Below, piece by piece: positions 43,766 to 52,572 of a DNA stretch of 64,000 nt. The notes beneath the pieces were generated by a model. That model saw only the letters and a list, made by a program, of their open reading frames with translations, made no database searches and was not told the origin of the DNA. How positions within the stretch are numbered: position 1 is the stretch's first letter; each line of letters begins with the position of its first letter. A program made the translations under genes and the position numbers. The stretch is taken from the NCBI RefSeq assembly GCF_000445105.1, contig NZ_ATDP01000101.1, forward strand, positions 124,001 through 188,000. Direction: 5' to 3'. The DNA comes from Sphingobium lactosutens DS20 (GTDB taxonomy: Bacteria > Pseudomonadota > Alphaproteobacteria > Sphingomonadales > Sphingomonadaceae).

Positions 43766-45348
43766 ACGCGATATTCGAGCTTGTCCGTTGGTTTTGGCGC
43801 TGTCTGCCATCGGCGATGGCCCTCCTGATCGTGGGCTTGCCTGTTTCGGCGTCCGCGCAACGCACGATCACGGTGGATGTGGGTCGCGCGGCTGAACCTG
43901 TCGATCGGTTTTTTAATCTGTCGGTCGGGTCTGACTATCCCGGCACGCTGATGCGCGAAGACAGTATGGCGCAATTGCAGGTCGCCCGCGATGAACTGGG
44001 TTTCCGCTATATTCGCTTCCATGCCATCTTTCACGACGTCCTCAGGACGGTGCAGGTCAGGGACGGTAGGATCATTTATGTGTGGGATGGTATCGACCGT
44101 CTTTACGACGATCTGCTGAAACGCGGTCTCAAGCCGTTTGTCGAGCTGGGCTTCACGCCTCAGGCGCTCAAGACGTCTGACAGCTCGATTTTCTATTGGA
44201 AGGGCAACACATCTCACCCAAAGCTTGACGAGTGGCGATCCCTGATCGACGCCTTCGCCCGGCATCTGGAAGCGCGCTATGGCGCGCAGGAGGTCCGAAG
44301 CTGGTATTTTGAGGTCTGGAACGAACCCAATCTGGATGGTTTTTGGGAGAAGGCTGACAAGGCAGCTTATCTCGAACTCTACAAAATCACGGCCATGGCG
44401 CTCAAGAGCGTTGATCCGGCGCTTCGCGTGGGCGGTCCTGGGACGGCAGGGGCTGCCTGGGTGCCGGATCTGTTAAATTTTGCTCAGGAAAACCACTTGC
44501 CGGTCGATTTCGTGACGACCCATAGCTATGGGGTCAATGGCGGCTTCCTGGATGAAAATGGCAAAGAGGACAATAAATTGTCCGATGATCCTCATGCCAT
44601 CACCGACGATGTGCGCAATGTGCGATCGCAGATTCAGGCATCCGCTTTTCGCGATGCGCCGTTATTCTTCACCGAATGGAGCACCAGCTACAGCCCGCGT
44701 GACTCCATCCACGACAGCTATATCAGTGCGCCCTATATTCTGGATAAGCTCAAATCGGTCGAAGGGGTCGTGCAGGGCATGAGTTATTGGACCTATTCTG
44801 ACCTGTTCGAGGAACCCGGTCCACCCACTGCGCCCTTTGAAGGGGGCTTTGGCCTGATGAATCCCCAAGGTATTCGCAAGCCGTCCTGGTTCGCCTATAA
44901 ATATCTGACTGCCATCCGCGGGCAATCAATCCCGACTGTCGATCGTCAAAGCTGGGCGGCGACGCAGGATGCGAAGATCAGTTTGCTGCTATGGGACTGG
45001 ACCAAGCCGGTGCAGCCCGTCAGCAACAGATCCTTCTACACAAAATTGCTGCCCAATATCGGGCTCGGCAACGCGATGGTCCATTTTACGGGCGTGCGCC
45101 CTGGCCGCTACAGACTGCGCATCCATCGCACTGGCTATCGCCACAATGACGCCTATTCCGCCTATATCGACATGGGGATGCCCAAGTCGCTGACGCCCCG
45201 ACAAATTGCGTCGCTTCAGGCTTTGACACGCGATGAACCCGAAATAATGGAGGAGATCGTAGTCAAGGGCGATGGGCGCATAGACCGCGAATTGCCTATC
45301 AGCACCAATGACATCGTGCTGATAACGATCGACCCGGAAAGGGATTGA
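43762..45348 (+). CDS. GH39 beta-xylosidase-like enzyme
   Basis: An exported 528-residue GH39 enzyme. A signal peptide of about 33 residues ends SASAQ. Acid/base Glu188 is in FEVWNEPN and nucleophile Glu305 in FFTEWSTSY. The C-terminal beta-domain (LLLWDWTKP, PGRYRLRIHRTGY) is that of GH39 beta-xylosidases. Its ATG overlaps the GH31 stop, so it is translationally coupled. It probably removes beta-linked xylose or another pentose; the substrate within xyloglucan is uncertain. 7 bp before the mutarotase gene. Confidence 0.86.
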   Translation: MNAIFELVRWFWRCLPSAMALLIVGLPVSASAQRTITVDVGRAAEPVDRFFNLSVGSDYPGTLMREDSMAQLQVARDELGFRYIRFHAIFHDVLRTVQVRDGRIIYVWDGIDRLYDDLLKRGLKPFVELGFTPQALKTSDSSIFYWKGNTSHPKLDEWRSLIDAFARHLEARYGAQEVRSWYFEVWNEPNLDGFWEKADKAAYLELYKITAMALKSVDPALRVGGPGTAGAAWVPDLLNFAQENHLPVDFVTTHSYGVNGGFLDENGKEDNKLSDDPHAITDDVRNVRSQIQASAFRDAPLFFTEWSTSYSPRDSIHDSYISAPYILDKLKSVEGVVQGMSYWTYSDLFEEPGPPTAPFEGGFGLMNPQGIRKPSWFAYKYLTAIRGQSIPTVDRQSWAATQDAKISLLLWDWTKPVQPVSNRSFYTKLLPNIGLGNAMVHFTGVRPGRYRLRIHRTGYRHNDAYSAYIDMGMPKSLTPRQIASLQALTRDEPEIMEEIVVKGDGRIDRELPISTNDIVLITIDPERD

Positions 45349-45355
45349 GAGCCAT

Positions 45356-45715
45356 ATGGCGCGAGATAGAATGCGACACGTCCTGCTGCTGGACATTCAT
45401 CCCGACGATGCCAGTGTCGCCGCCTATCGCCAATGGCATCGTGCAGGGGGTCCGCCCGAGCACGTCACCCGGTCGATCCGGGCCAGCGGCATAGTGTCGC
45501 TGGAAATCTGGCATGTGCTCGATCGATTGGCGATGATCATGGAAACGGAGCCTGGCTTTTCCTTCGAAGCCAAGGCGCGGACCGATGCCGCTGACCCTGA
45601 CGTCCAGGCGTGGGAGGCCCTGATGGAGCGGTTCCAGCGCCGCCTGCCCGGCGCCCCTGGCGACGTCAAATGGGTCTTGACGGAACGGATTTATTCTTTG
45701 GAAGAGCAACCCTGA
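45356..45715 (+). CDS. RhaM-family mutarotase (probable L-fucose mutarotase)
   Basis: A 119-residue cytoplasmic protein of the L-rhamnose mutarotase (RhaM) family, interconverting anomers of 6-deoxy-hexoses. Landmarks are HPDDASVAAYRQWH, with the usual active histidine, and the YSLEEQP end; SIRASGIVSLEIWHV is the conserved strand. It is the last gene of the GH35-GH31-GH39 operon, one base before the convergent halogenase gene ends. Beside a fucosidase, a FucP-type permease and a fuconolactonase-like gene, an L-fucose role is more likely than L-rhamnose. RhaM-type proteins also occur in the Xanthomonas fucose pathway. Confidence 0.8.
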   Translation: MARDRMRHVLLLDIHPDDASVAAYRQWHRAGGPPEHVTRSIRASGIVSLEIWHVLDRLAMIMETEPGFSFEAKARTDAADPDVQAWEALMERFQRRLPGAPGDVKWVLTERIYSLEEQP

Positions 45716-45716
45716 T

Positions 45717-47207
45717 TTAACCGGCGCACAGGCGGTCAATGTAGGATTTGTGGGTCGGTAATGCCTGCACGCCACGCGCGATCGTGGTGCGCATGCGATC
45801 CAATTTTTCACGGACTTCAGCCTCGGGCAAGAGATCTGCCTGAAGATCATATCCGTTCGGGGTCAAGCCTTGACCCAGCATCACCGCAACCCAGCTGGTT
45901 TCCGTAAATAGCTCGCCAGGTTCGATCATGACACGCCCGTTGGCAGCGAATAATTCCATGCGATGCGATAGACTGTCCGGGACGGGCATTGCCGCCATTT
46001 CTCGCCAGAAATCCGTGTCTCGACGCAAGGTCTGCTTGTAATGCAAGATAACAAAGTCCCGGACGCGTTCAAAATCCCTTTGCATCAGCCTATTATATTC
46101 AGCGACCTCGGCCTTATTGATTCCATCCCTTGGGAAAAGCGACAGGAGCGTCGTCACGCCCTGCTGGATCAGGTGAATGGACGTCGATTCTAGCGGTTCG
46201 ACAAAACCGCATGCCAGTCCCAACGCCACCACGTTGCGATTCCAGGCCTTGGGACGACGACCGGTTTGAAAACGCAGAGGACGGGGATCGGCGATTGCGG
46301 GCGCGTCAAGTTGATCGAGCAGACGATCGGCCGCCTGCTGGTCATCAACAAAGCTGCTGCAATAGACGTGCCCATTGCCGGTTCGATGCTGCAGGGGGAT
46401 GCGCCATATCCATCCCGCATCCTGCGCCGTCGATCGCGTGAAGGGTACGGGCGGGCCGCTGCATTGGCTCGGAACGGCCAAAGCACGGTCCATTGGCAAC
46501 CAATGCGACCAATTCTCATATCCGGTGTTGAGGGCCTCTTCGATCAAAAGCCCGCGAAAGCCCGAGCAATCGATGAACAGATCGCCAGCGATCTCGCGTC
46601 CATCCTCCAACAGGATCGAGCGCACCCATCCACTTTCTCCGTCCAGCGCAACGTCCACAATGCGACCATCCAGCGCCGTGACGCCGCGCCCCGTCGCCAC
46701 GTCCCGCAGATAGGCTGCGTAAAGGGTCGCATCGAAATGCAAGGCGTAGGATAGACGGGAAAGGACGTTGCGGGGATCCTCTACAGGAGCGGCAAATCGG
46801 CCCGCATATGCCGCGGCCGCGGGCAGGGAATAGTCGGACAGCGCCCCCTGTTGCGTCTTCAGCCAATAATGGTGGAAATGGACCCCGCCAAGATCAGCGC
46901 CATAGGCGCCGAAGGGATGGAAATAGCTGGCGCCCAATTCGCGCCAGTCGCGAAATTCAATGCCCAGTTTATAGGTTGCCTGTGTCCGGCGTATCAATTC
47001 GCCCTCATCCAGTTGCAACAACCTGTTGAGTTGCAGAATGGGCGGGATCGTTGCTTCACCAACGCCTACGGTTCCAATAGCGGAGGATTCGACCAATGTG
47101 ATCGTCCCGCGGCCCTGTGGAAGGCCCGTGGCCAACACTGCAGCCGCCATCCATGCCGCCGTTCCGCCGCCGACTATGACGATGTCGCGCACCTGATTGT
47201 GGCCCAT
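45717..47207 (-). CDS. Second flavin-dependent tryptophan halogenase family protein
   Basis: A 496-residue protein of the tryptophan-halogenase family. FAD motif GGGTAAW at 13-19, essential lysine Lys80 in ATYKLG, and the canonical WIWRIP at 266-271 (the other copy here has WIWDIG). VGVGEATIPP is a classic family block. No signal peptide. It follows the TonB receptor at 47307 in the same direction with a hairpin between them, the same arrangement as in locus 1, but without SapC or cupin_8 neighbours. The substrate is unknown. It is recognisably homologous to the locus 1 protein but well diverged, so the two are not a recent duplication. Confidence 0.9.
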   Translation of the reverse strand: MGHNQVRDIVIVGGGTAAWMAAAVLATGLPQGRGTITLVESSAIGTVGVGEATIPPILQLNRLLQLDEGELIRRTQATYKLGIEFRDWRELGASYFHPFGAYGADLGGVHFHHYWLKTQQGALSDYSLPAAAAYAGRFAAPVEDPRNVLSRLSYALHFDATLYAAYLRDVATGRGVTALDGRIVDVALDGESGWVRSILLEDGREIAGDLFIDCSGFRGLLIEEALNTGYENWSHWLPMDRALAVPSQCSGPPVPFTRSTAQDAGWIWRIPLQHRTGNGHVYCSSFVDDQQAADRLLDQLDAPAIADPRPLRFQTGRRPKAWNRNVVALGLACGFVEPLESTSIHLIQQGVTTLLSLFPRDGINKAEVAEYNRLMQRDFERVRDFVILHYKQTLRRDTDFWREMAAMPVPDSLSHRMELFAANGRVMIEPGELFTETSWVAVMLGQGLTPNGYDLQADLLPEAEVREKLDRMRTTIARGVQALPTHKSYIDRLCAG

Positions 47208-47272
47208 GGATTACCTGCTGTCTTTATAGCCAAGCGAGTATAGCGCCGCAGGGCGAGAGCGCGAAGGGGGGA

Positions 47273-47298
47273 GGGGGCAGGCGTGCAGACCTGCCCCC
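47273..47298 (-). terminator. Hairpin between TonB receptor and second halogenase
   Basis: Stem GGGGGCAGG/CCTGCCCCC (9 bp) with an 8-base loop, starting 9 bases past the receptor stop and 66 bases before the halogenase ATG. It lacks a clear T-run on the minus strand, so it is an attenuator or mRNA-stability hairpin more than a classic terminator. Confidence 0.5.
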
Positions 47299-47306
47299 GG
47301 CCCGCG

Positions 47307-50192
47307 TCAGAAACGCAGGCGGACTCGTCCTGAAATCCGGCGATCGTCATATTTGAAGTCGCGGATATTGCTGGGTTCGGCCAGATAAGAGCGATATTTG
47401 GTGTTGGTGATATTGGACGCGTCGAGCGTGAAGGACACATTGGGCGTGAAATCATAGCTGATCGAAGCGTCGAGAACGCCGTAGGGGCGAACAAATTCGG
47501 GCAATGTCTGCGTGCCAACGCCTTGCGTCGTCAAAAGATATTTGCCCCGCCAATTATAGGCGAGCCGGGCGTTGAGACCATATTTGTCGTAGAGGGCGAT
47601 GAGGTTGTAGCTGTGCTTTGACAGTCCAATGAGCGGCACCTCCACCAGATTGGTGCTGCCGATCGTCCCTTGCGCGACCACGCCGGCATTGCTGTCGGCC
47701 AAGGTATAGTTGGCCTGGATGCCGAAACCAGACAACCAGCCGGGCAGGAAGTCGAAAAAGCGCTGACCGCCGATTTCGAAGCCCTTTACTCCGCCTTTCG
47801 AGACGTTGACGATCGACGTCACGTTGAACTGGACATTGCCCAGACCTTCGACATTCTGTGTGAGTGCAAAGGTTCGGCTATCGAGCAGATCACGCAAGTT
47901 CTTCTTGAAAATCGTTCCATAGATGAACCCTGTCGGCGCAAAATACCATTCCAGCGCTGCGTCAAAGGATGTCACCCGCTGCGGCTTGAGATCCGCATTC
48001 CCGGCTACTGTCCCTGTGCCGGCATATGGATTGGTCTGGGCGTCATAAGGCCGGCTGGGATCGACGGTCTGGGGCACCATGCTGTCGCCGTTATAGAGCG
48101 GGCTCAGCGTGAAGCTGGGATTGATCTGCGTGAAATCAGGCCGATAGATGTTTTTGGAGAAGGCGAACCGCGCTTGCAATTCCGGCGTCATCTTGAGGCG
48201 AAGGTTCACGCTGGGCAGCCATTTTGTATATTTGCGTCCACCTTCATAAGGTTCGAAAACAGACACCTGTTCCGGTGCGGTTCCAGGCGTAACGGTGCCG
48301 TTGGGATCGCGATAGGTGAGGGTGCGGAATCCCTTGCCGGTCTCGTCCGTCAACACATAACGAAGACCAGCGTTGCCGTCCCAATCCATGCCGAAGATGG
48401 TCGATGCGAACGCCGCGCGAAAATAGGCCGAAACATCCTTTTCCCTGATCCTGCCATTGAACGCGTCAGGAGCGTCGAAGCTGCGGAATCCTACGGTCTG
48501 GCCAGAAATCGCCTGGACATCGGCAAAGGCCTGTTCGGGATTGGCGGCAGAGCTCAAACGCCATTGCAGTACAGAACCAAAGACCGAGTTCGCGGCTTGG
48601 CCCCGCAACAGGCTGGATTGGAGCGGGTTGGGCTCTATGAATTGCGGAAAGTCGGAGGCAAGATAACAGCCTTCTGGCGTGGACCAGTTGGCGCAGGTCG
48701 ACCCGATGGTTGTCCAAGTGCCCCATGTGGTATTCCGGTTGATCGCGCTCTTGGCAGAATAACGCGCGCCCACGCTCAGCTTGCGGAGCAGGGAGCCATC
48801 GTCAAAATCCCAATCGAGGTCCCCCCGGATCGCATCGGCATTTGCCGTATTCTTTTCCGCATAAGGCTGAATGGCAGTGAAGGAGTAATTGGCGGGATCG
48901 GTCAGATACCCTGGGCGGTCTATCAAAAGCGACGGGATTTCTCCACGGGTGTCGAACAATAAATTATAGGATTGGCCCAGGCCGGGGAGGGATTGTTCCG
49001 GATTAAGCAGGCTCAGCGTCAAATTCACCTGCTGCACACTGGCGGTCGAATGAATGTGCTGATAATCGACGCGGGCATGAAGATTGTCGGTCAGGTCCCA
49101 TTTGACGCCGGCCGAATAGTCATTGGTCATCGTCTTGCGATTGCCCTGATAGACCACGCCGCTGCCCGAAGGATTTTGGAGCGATCCTGACGTCGCCACG
49201 CCATCCTCGACCGTATAGGTCGATCCTGGCGTCGGTGTCAGCGGGTTGCCGGTTGCGAAGAATGATAGTCCGTAATCATGATAGCGGTAATGCGCCGTCA
49301 GGAATTGAGCGTAAACCTCGACATTGTCGGTCGGTTTCCATTGCAGGGCAGCCGCCGCACTGAAACGTTTGCGGTCCCCGACGGCATCATTGAAGCCGCC
49401 ACCATGCGAGACCTGCACATTCTGATCCTCATATCCGGGCACGGGCGTCGCCTGAACGTCAGCGCCTTCGATCGGATCGGGGCCGTGAAAATAATAGGGC
49501 TCCATCTGCACGGCGTCCTGCCGGAAGGCCGTCTGCTGCCAAGAGGCGTTGACCAGGAAGCCGATTTCTCCCAGTCCCGTATCCCATCTGTTGCTGTACA
49601 GCCCGGAAGCGCCAAAACGCTGTTTTTCGGCGAAGTCATAATAGGTCGTGCTGCCTGTGGCAGAAATGACCTGCCCCGGCGCGTCAAATGGCATGCGCGT
49701 GCGCAGATTGACGGTGCCGCCCAACGATCCCTCGATCAATTCGGCTGACGGATTTTTGTAGACATCGATGCCGGCAAGCAAGTCAGGACCAATTTCCTCG
49801 AACGAGAGGCCCCGTCCGCCATTGGCGGAAAAAATGTCACGGCCATTGAGTTCCGTGCGTATCTGCGTCAGGCCGCGGATCGCAATAGCGCTGCCTTCGC
49901 CACGATTGCGCTGAATCTGGATACCCGAGATGCGCTGCAAGGCTTCGGCGACGTTGGTGTCTGGCAGGCGGCCAATGTCTTGGGACGTGATAGAGTCGAC
50001 CAGCTGTTCGGCATTTTTCTTGATTGCTTGGGCGGAAGCGAGACTCTGGCGCAACCCGGTGACGATGATGTCGCCTTCGGTCGCTGCTGCTACGGAGTCG
50101 GCGCCTTCATCCTGCGCGATTGCAACGGTGCAAAGACTTGAACAAGCCAGCGCCATAATGGATGCGCCGCCCAGAATCCTGCTGATCCTCAC
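47307..50192 (-). CDS. TonB-dependent receptor (TonB-Xanth-Caul type)
   Basis: A 961-residue outer-membrane receptor. A signal peptide ends VAIAQDE. The TonB box is DIIVTGLR near residue 43, the plug has NVAEALQRISGIQIQRN and IAIRGLTQIRTELNGRD, and the barrel ends GRVRLRF. GTG start at 50192 with GGGGAGGAAG upstream. It precedes a halogenase gene. The fucosylated xyloglucan context suggests uptake of such oligosaccharides. A degenerate 22-bp palindrome sits 71 bp upstream of the start, a candidate operator. Confidence 0.93.
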   Translation of the reverse strand: MRISRILGGASIMALACSSLCTVAIAQDEGADSVAAATEGDIIVTGLRQSLASAQAIKKNAEQLVDSITSQDIGRLPDTNVAEALQRISGIQIQRNRGEGSAIAIRGLTQIRTELNGRDIFSANGGRGLSFEEIGPDLLAGIDVYKNPSAELIEGSLGGTVNLRTRMPFDAPGQVISATGSTTYYDFAEKQRFGASGLYSNRWDTGLGEIGFLVNASWQQTAFRQDAVQMEPYYFHGPDPIEGADVQATPVPGYEDQNVQVSHGGGFNDAVGDRKRFSAAAALQWKPTDNVEVYAQFLTAHYRYHDYGLSFFATGNPLTPTPGSTYTVEDGVATSGSLQNPSGSGVVYQGNRKTMTNDYSAGVKWDLTDNLHARVDYQHIHSTASVQQVNLTLSLLNPEQSLPGLGQSYNLLFDTRGEIPSLLIDRPGYLTDPANYSFTAIQPYAEKNTANADAIRGDLDWDFDDGSLLRKLSVGARYSAKSAINRNTTWGTWTTIGSTCANWSTPEGCYLASDFPQFIEPNPLQSSLLRGQAANSVFGSVLQWRLSSAANPEQAFADVQAISGQTVGFRSFDAPDAFNGRIREKDVSAYFRAAFASTIFGMDWDGNAGLRYVLTDETGKGFRTLTYRDPNGTVTPGTAPEQVSVFEPYEGGRKYTKWLPSVNLRLKMTPELQARFAFSKNIYRPDFTQINPSFTLSPLYNGDSMVPQTVDPSRPYDAQTNPYAGTGTVAGNADLKPQRVTSFDAALEWYFAPTGFIYGTIFKKNLRDLLDSRTFALTQNVEGLGNVQFNVTSIVNVSKGGVKGFEIGGQRFFDFLPGWLSGFGIQANYTLADSNAGVVAQGTIGSTNLVEVPLIGLSKHSYNLIALYDKYGLNARLAYNWRGKYLLTTQGVGTQTLPEFVRPYGVLDASISYDFTPNVSFTLDASNITNTKYRSYLAEPSNIRDFKYDDRRISGRVRLRF

Positions 50193-50550
50193 CTGTCTTC
50201 CTCCCCATCTGTCCGGTGCGAAAACCCCTTGGCACCGATCTTGCCGCCAATCTGCGTTAGCAGAAATGAAAATATATATTCATTTGTAAAAGTCAATCGA
50301 ACGTGTGACGTGCCCGTTTGCTCCAGAAGGCGTCCTTCGACCCGCCATTTTTCGAGTGTTAGGCTGGTATCAAATTGGCCGAGAAATCGACGATCTAGAG
50401 GTGCATTTTCGGCTGCCGAATGATGGCGGCTACGGCCGCATCAGCAGCGAAACGAGACGATACGCCTGAGCTGTCAGGGAGAGGGTGCGCCTCGCAGAGG
50501 ATCAGACGGCCCTCGCTCACCGGCCGGTTGGTTGGCTGCGCCGCCGCCGA
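50193..50550. promoter_or_regulatory. Promoter region of the TonB receptor and 3' spacer of the lactonase gene
   Basis: A 358-bp stretch with an AT-rich palindrome at 50264-50285 and AT-rich flank, which must hold the receptor promoter. The half nearest the lactonase (50400-50550) has a short open minus-strand frame I do not recognise; no gene is called. Confidence 0.55.
50264..50285. promoter_or_regulatory. AT-rich 22-bp palindrome upstream of the TonB receptor
   Basis: Arms AAATGAA/TTCATTT around ATATATA, broken at two symmetric positions. Its outer arms recall KdgR-type (IclR-family) boxes. An IclR gene lies in this window at 34374. Confidence 0.55.
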
Positions 50551-51387
50551 TTATCGGGGGCCAATGTCCAAGGCGTAAGCGGTTACGGCATTTTTCCCGA
50601 AAATCGCTTCTTCGCTACCGGGGCAATGACGCGCCACATAATCGGCAATTAGATCATGGACTAACCGATAAGACGCAGCGAGCAGGCATACGGGCCAGTC
50701 TGATCCCCATATCAGTCTGTCCGGACCAAAATGGGCCATGACATGATCGAGATATCTTTCGAAATCCGATGAATCCCACCGCTGGTGGTCTGCTTCCGTC
50801 ACCAGACCGGAAATTTTGCACCATATGTTCGGATACCGGGCGATGTCTGCAATATGAGCCGCCCATGGCTGCCACCCGCCAATCTTAATGGCGGGTTTGG
50901 CCGCGTGATCCAGTATCCAGCGGCCCGATCCTGCTTGGTCCAAAAACTGCGGGATGCTCGCCAGTTGCTCATGGTTCACCAGAACGTCATAGGCAAGACC
51001 CCGCTCCACCACGGCACGAACGCCGCGAATGAAACGATGGCCAAGCAAAAAATCGGGATCGGATTCGTCCTGAACGACATAGCGATACCCGACCAGGCTA
51101 GGATTGCTTTGCCGATGAAGCTGGATGTCTATGTCATCCGCGCGCAGGTCTACCCATCCCACGACGCCTAGAATGGCAGGGTGGGTGGCGGCCAACCCCA
51201 ACAACCACTCCGTTTCGGCACATGATTGTCGCGCCTGAACAGCGATGCACGCGTCAACGCGAGCATCCTCCATCGCTTTTCCGAAATCAGCCATGCCGAA
51301 ATTGCGCGCTATGGCCGATCCTGGTTCGATCCAGCCATAGGCACATGGATCATATTGCCAAAGATGATGATGGGCGTCTATTCGCAT
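50551..51387 (-). CDS. Amidohydrolase_2 family lactonase, probable L-fuconolactonase
   Basis: A 278-residue COG3618-type amidohydrolase, a family with L-fucono-1,5-lactonase and related sugar lactonases. DAHHHLWQYD at the N-terminus carries the HxH motif, and IWGSDWPV near the C-terminus carries the catalytic Asp. FGMADFGKAMEDARVDACIAVQA and VGYRYVVQDE fit the lactonase branch. Start at the ATG at 51387. Divergent from the zinc dehydrogenase. In the Xanthomonas oxidative fucose pathway the lactonase follows L-fucose dehydrogenase and yields L-fuconate. The rest of that pathway (fuconate dehydratase and later steps) is not in this window. Confidence 0.85.
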   Translation of the reverse strand: MRIDAHHHLWQYDPCAYGWIEPGSAIARNFGMADFGKAMEDARVDACIAVQARQSCAETEWLLGLAATHPAILGVVGWVDLRADDIDIQLHRQSNPSLVGYRYVVQDESDPDFLLGHRFIRGVRAVVERGLAYDVLVNHEQLASIPQFLDQAGSGRWILDHAAKPAIKIGGWQPWAAHIADIARYPNIWCKISGLVTEADHQRWDSSDFERYLDHVMAHFGPDRLIWGSDWPVCLLAASYRLVHDLIADYVARHCPGSEEAIFGKNAVTAYALDIGPR

Positions 51388-51401
51388 ATCTGCGCACACA
51401 C

Positions 51402-51420
51402 TTGCATATATGATATTGCG
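51402..51420. promoter_or_regulatory. AT-rich element between lactonase and dehydrogenase genes
   Basis: TTGCATATATGATATTGCG, including the palindrome CATATATG, lies between the two start codons and resembles the right side of the element at 39020, where TTGCAAATATG is followed closely by ATATTGC. It could coordinate both genes. Confidence 0.4.
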
Positions 51421-51458
51421 CGTCTAGTCTTGACCATAGTAAGGATCGGAACTCCCTC

Positions 51459-52472
51459 ATGAAGGCTGTCGTGTGTATTGAACCGCACCAGATTATGGTG
51501 GAGGAACGCGCGTTGCCACAGGCCAAGGCTGGGGAGGCTCTGGTCCGCATCCGGCGCATAGGGCTTTGCGGCACGGATTATCACATATACTCTGGGCGCC
51601 ACCCCTATCTCTCCTATCCGCGCGTCATGGGTCATGAACTTTCAGGCGAAATCGTCGAGGTTCGGGAAGGGTCTTCCTTCCGGCGCGGTCAGTTGGTGGC
51701 GATCAACCCCTATCTGGCATGCGGTCAGTGTATCGCCTGTCGCAAAGGCAAGCCCAATGCCTGCGTCCACATTCGCGTGCTGGGCGTGCATGCGGACGGC
51801 GGAATGGCGGAATTTTTGCTGGTGCCAGAAGCAGCGCTGATCGATGCTGAAGGGCTGTCGGTCGACGAGGCCGCCATGCTGGAATTTCTGGCGATCGGCG
51901 CACATGCCGTGGCGCGTTCCGCCCACGCGCCAGAAGACCGTATACTGGTTGTGGGCGCTGGCCCCATCGGTATTGCTGCAGCGCTTTTCGCGCGGCTGAA
52001 CGGCGCGCATATCACGCTGATGGATACCAGCGCCTCGCGCCTGAACTACGCGCAAACGCATCTTGGCTTTGACGAAATCGCACCGGTGGACGGCAATATG
52101 AGCGATGCGATGGCGGGCCGGACCAATGGCGAAATGTTCGATGTCGTGTTTGACGCGACCGGGTCGCTCGAGGCCATGGCCCGAAGCCTGGACTATGTAG
52201 CGCATGGAGGAAAGCTCGTTTTTGTCGGCGTGGCGTCGGGCGACGTCATTCTGTCAGATCCCGAATTTCACAAAAGGGAAACGACTCTGATCGCCAGCCG
52301 CAATGCTCTTGGCGCGGATTTTGAGCGGGTAAAACACGCGATTCTGGATGGGTTATTGCCCGTGAGGGCGTTACACACGCACAGCTTCGACGTACAGGAC
52401 ATGCCGCACCGCTTGCCGGAATTGATTGACGGTGCCGACCATGTTCTCAAAGCGATCGCCAGATTTGAATAG
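51459..52472 (+). CDS. Zinc-dependent alcohol dehydrogenase (MDR), candidate sugar/sugar-acid dehydrogenase
   Basis: A 337-residue medium-chain dehydrogenase. The catalytic zinc site includes Cys37 and His59-Glu60 (GHELSGEIVE). Four structural-zinc cysteines lie at 88, 91, 94 and 102. The NAD-binding motif is GAGPIGIAAALFARL. It resembles the L-galactonate/L-idonate 5-dehydrogenase (LgoD/IdnD) subgroup. In this locus it may act as an L-fucose dehydrogenase making the lactone for the neighbouring lactonase, or on a later keto-deoxy acid. ATG at 51459 follows a short divergent promoter. Confidence 0.82.
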   Translation: MKAVVCIEPHQIMVEERALPQAKAGEALVRIRRIGLCGTDYHIYSGRHPYLSYPRVMGHELSGEIVEVREGSSFRRGQLVAINPYLACGQCIACRKGKPNACVHIRVLGVHADGGMAEFLLVPEAALIDAEGLSVDEAAMLEFLAIGAHAVARSAHAPEDRILVVGAGPIGIAAALFARLNGAHITLMDTSASRLNYAQTHLGFDEIAPVDGNMSDAMAGRTNGEMFDVVFDATGSLEAMARSLDYVAHGGKLVFVGVASGDVILSDPEFHKRETTLIASRNALGADFERVKHAILDGLLPVRALHTHSFDVQDMPHRLPELIDGADHVLKAIARFE

Positions 52473-52572
52473 ACAAGAAAAGGCAGGTCGGCGTCGCGCC
52501 ACATTCCGCCCAGGATATCGGGGTCGATAAGGCGCATTTGCCGGCCGTCCATGATAGGGAAGAGGAATATCG

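Noticed and set aside
45717..47207. Second halogenase as a recent duplication of the first
   Set aside because: The proteins differ widely outside the FAD and lysine motifs, have different lengths and a different second motif, so they diverged long ago or were acquired separately.
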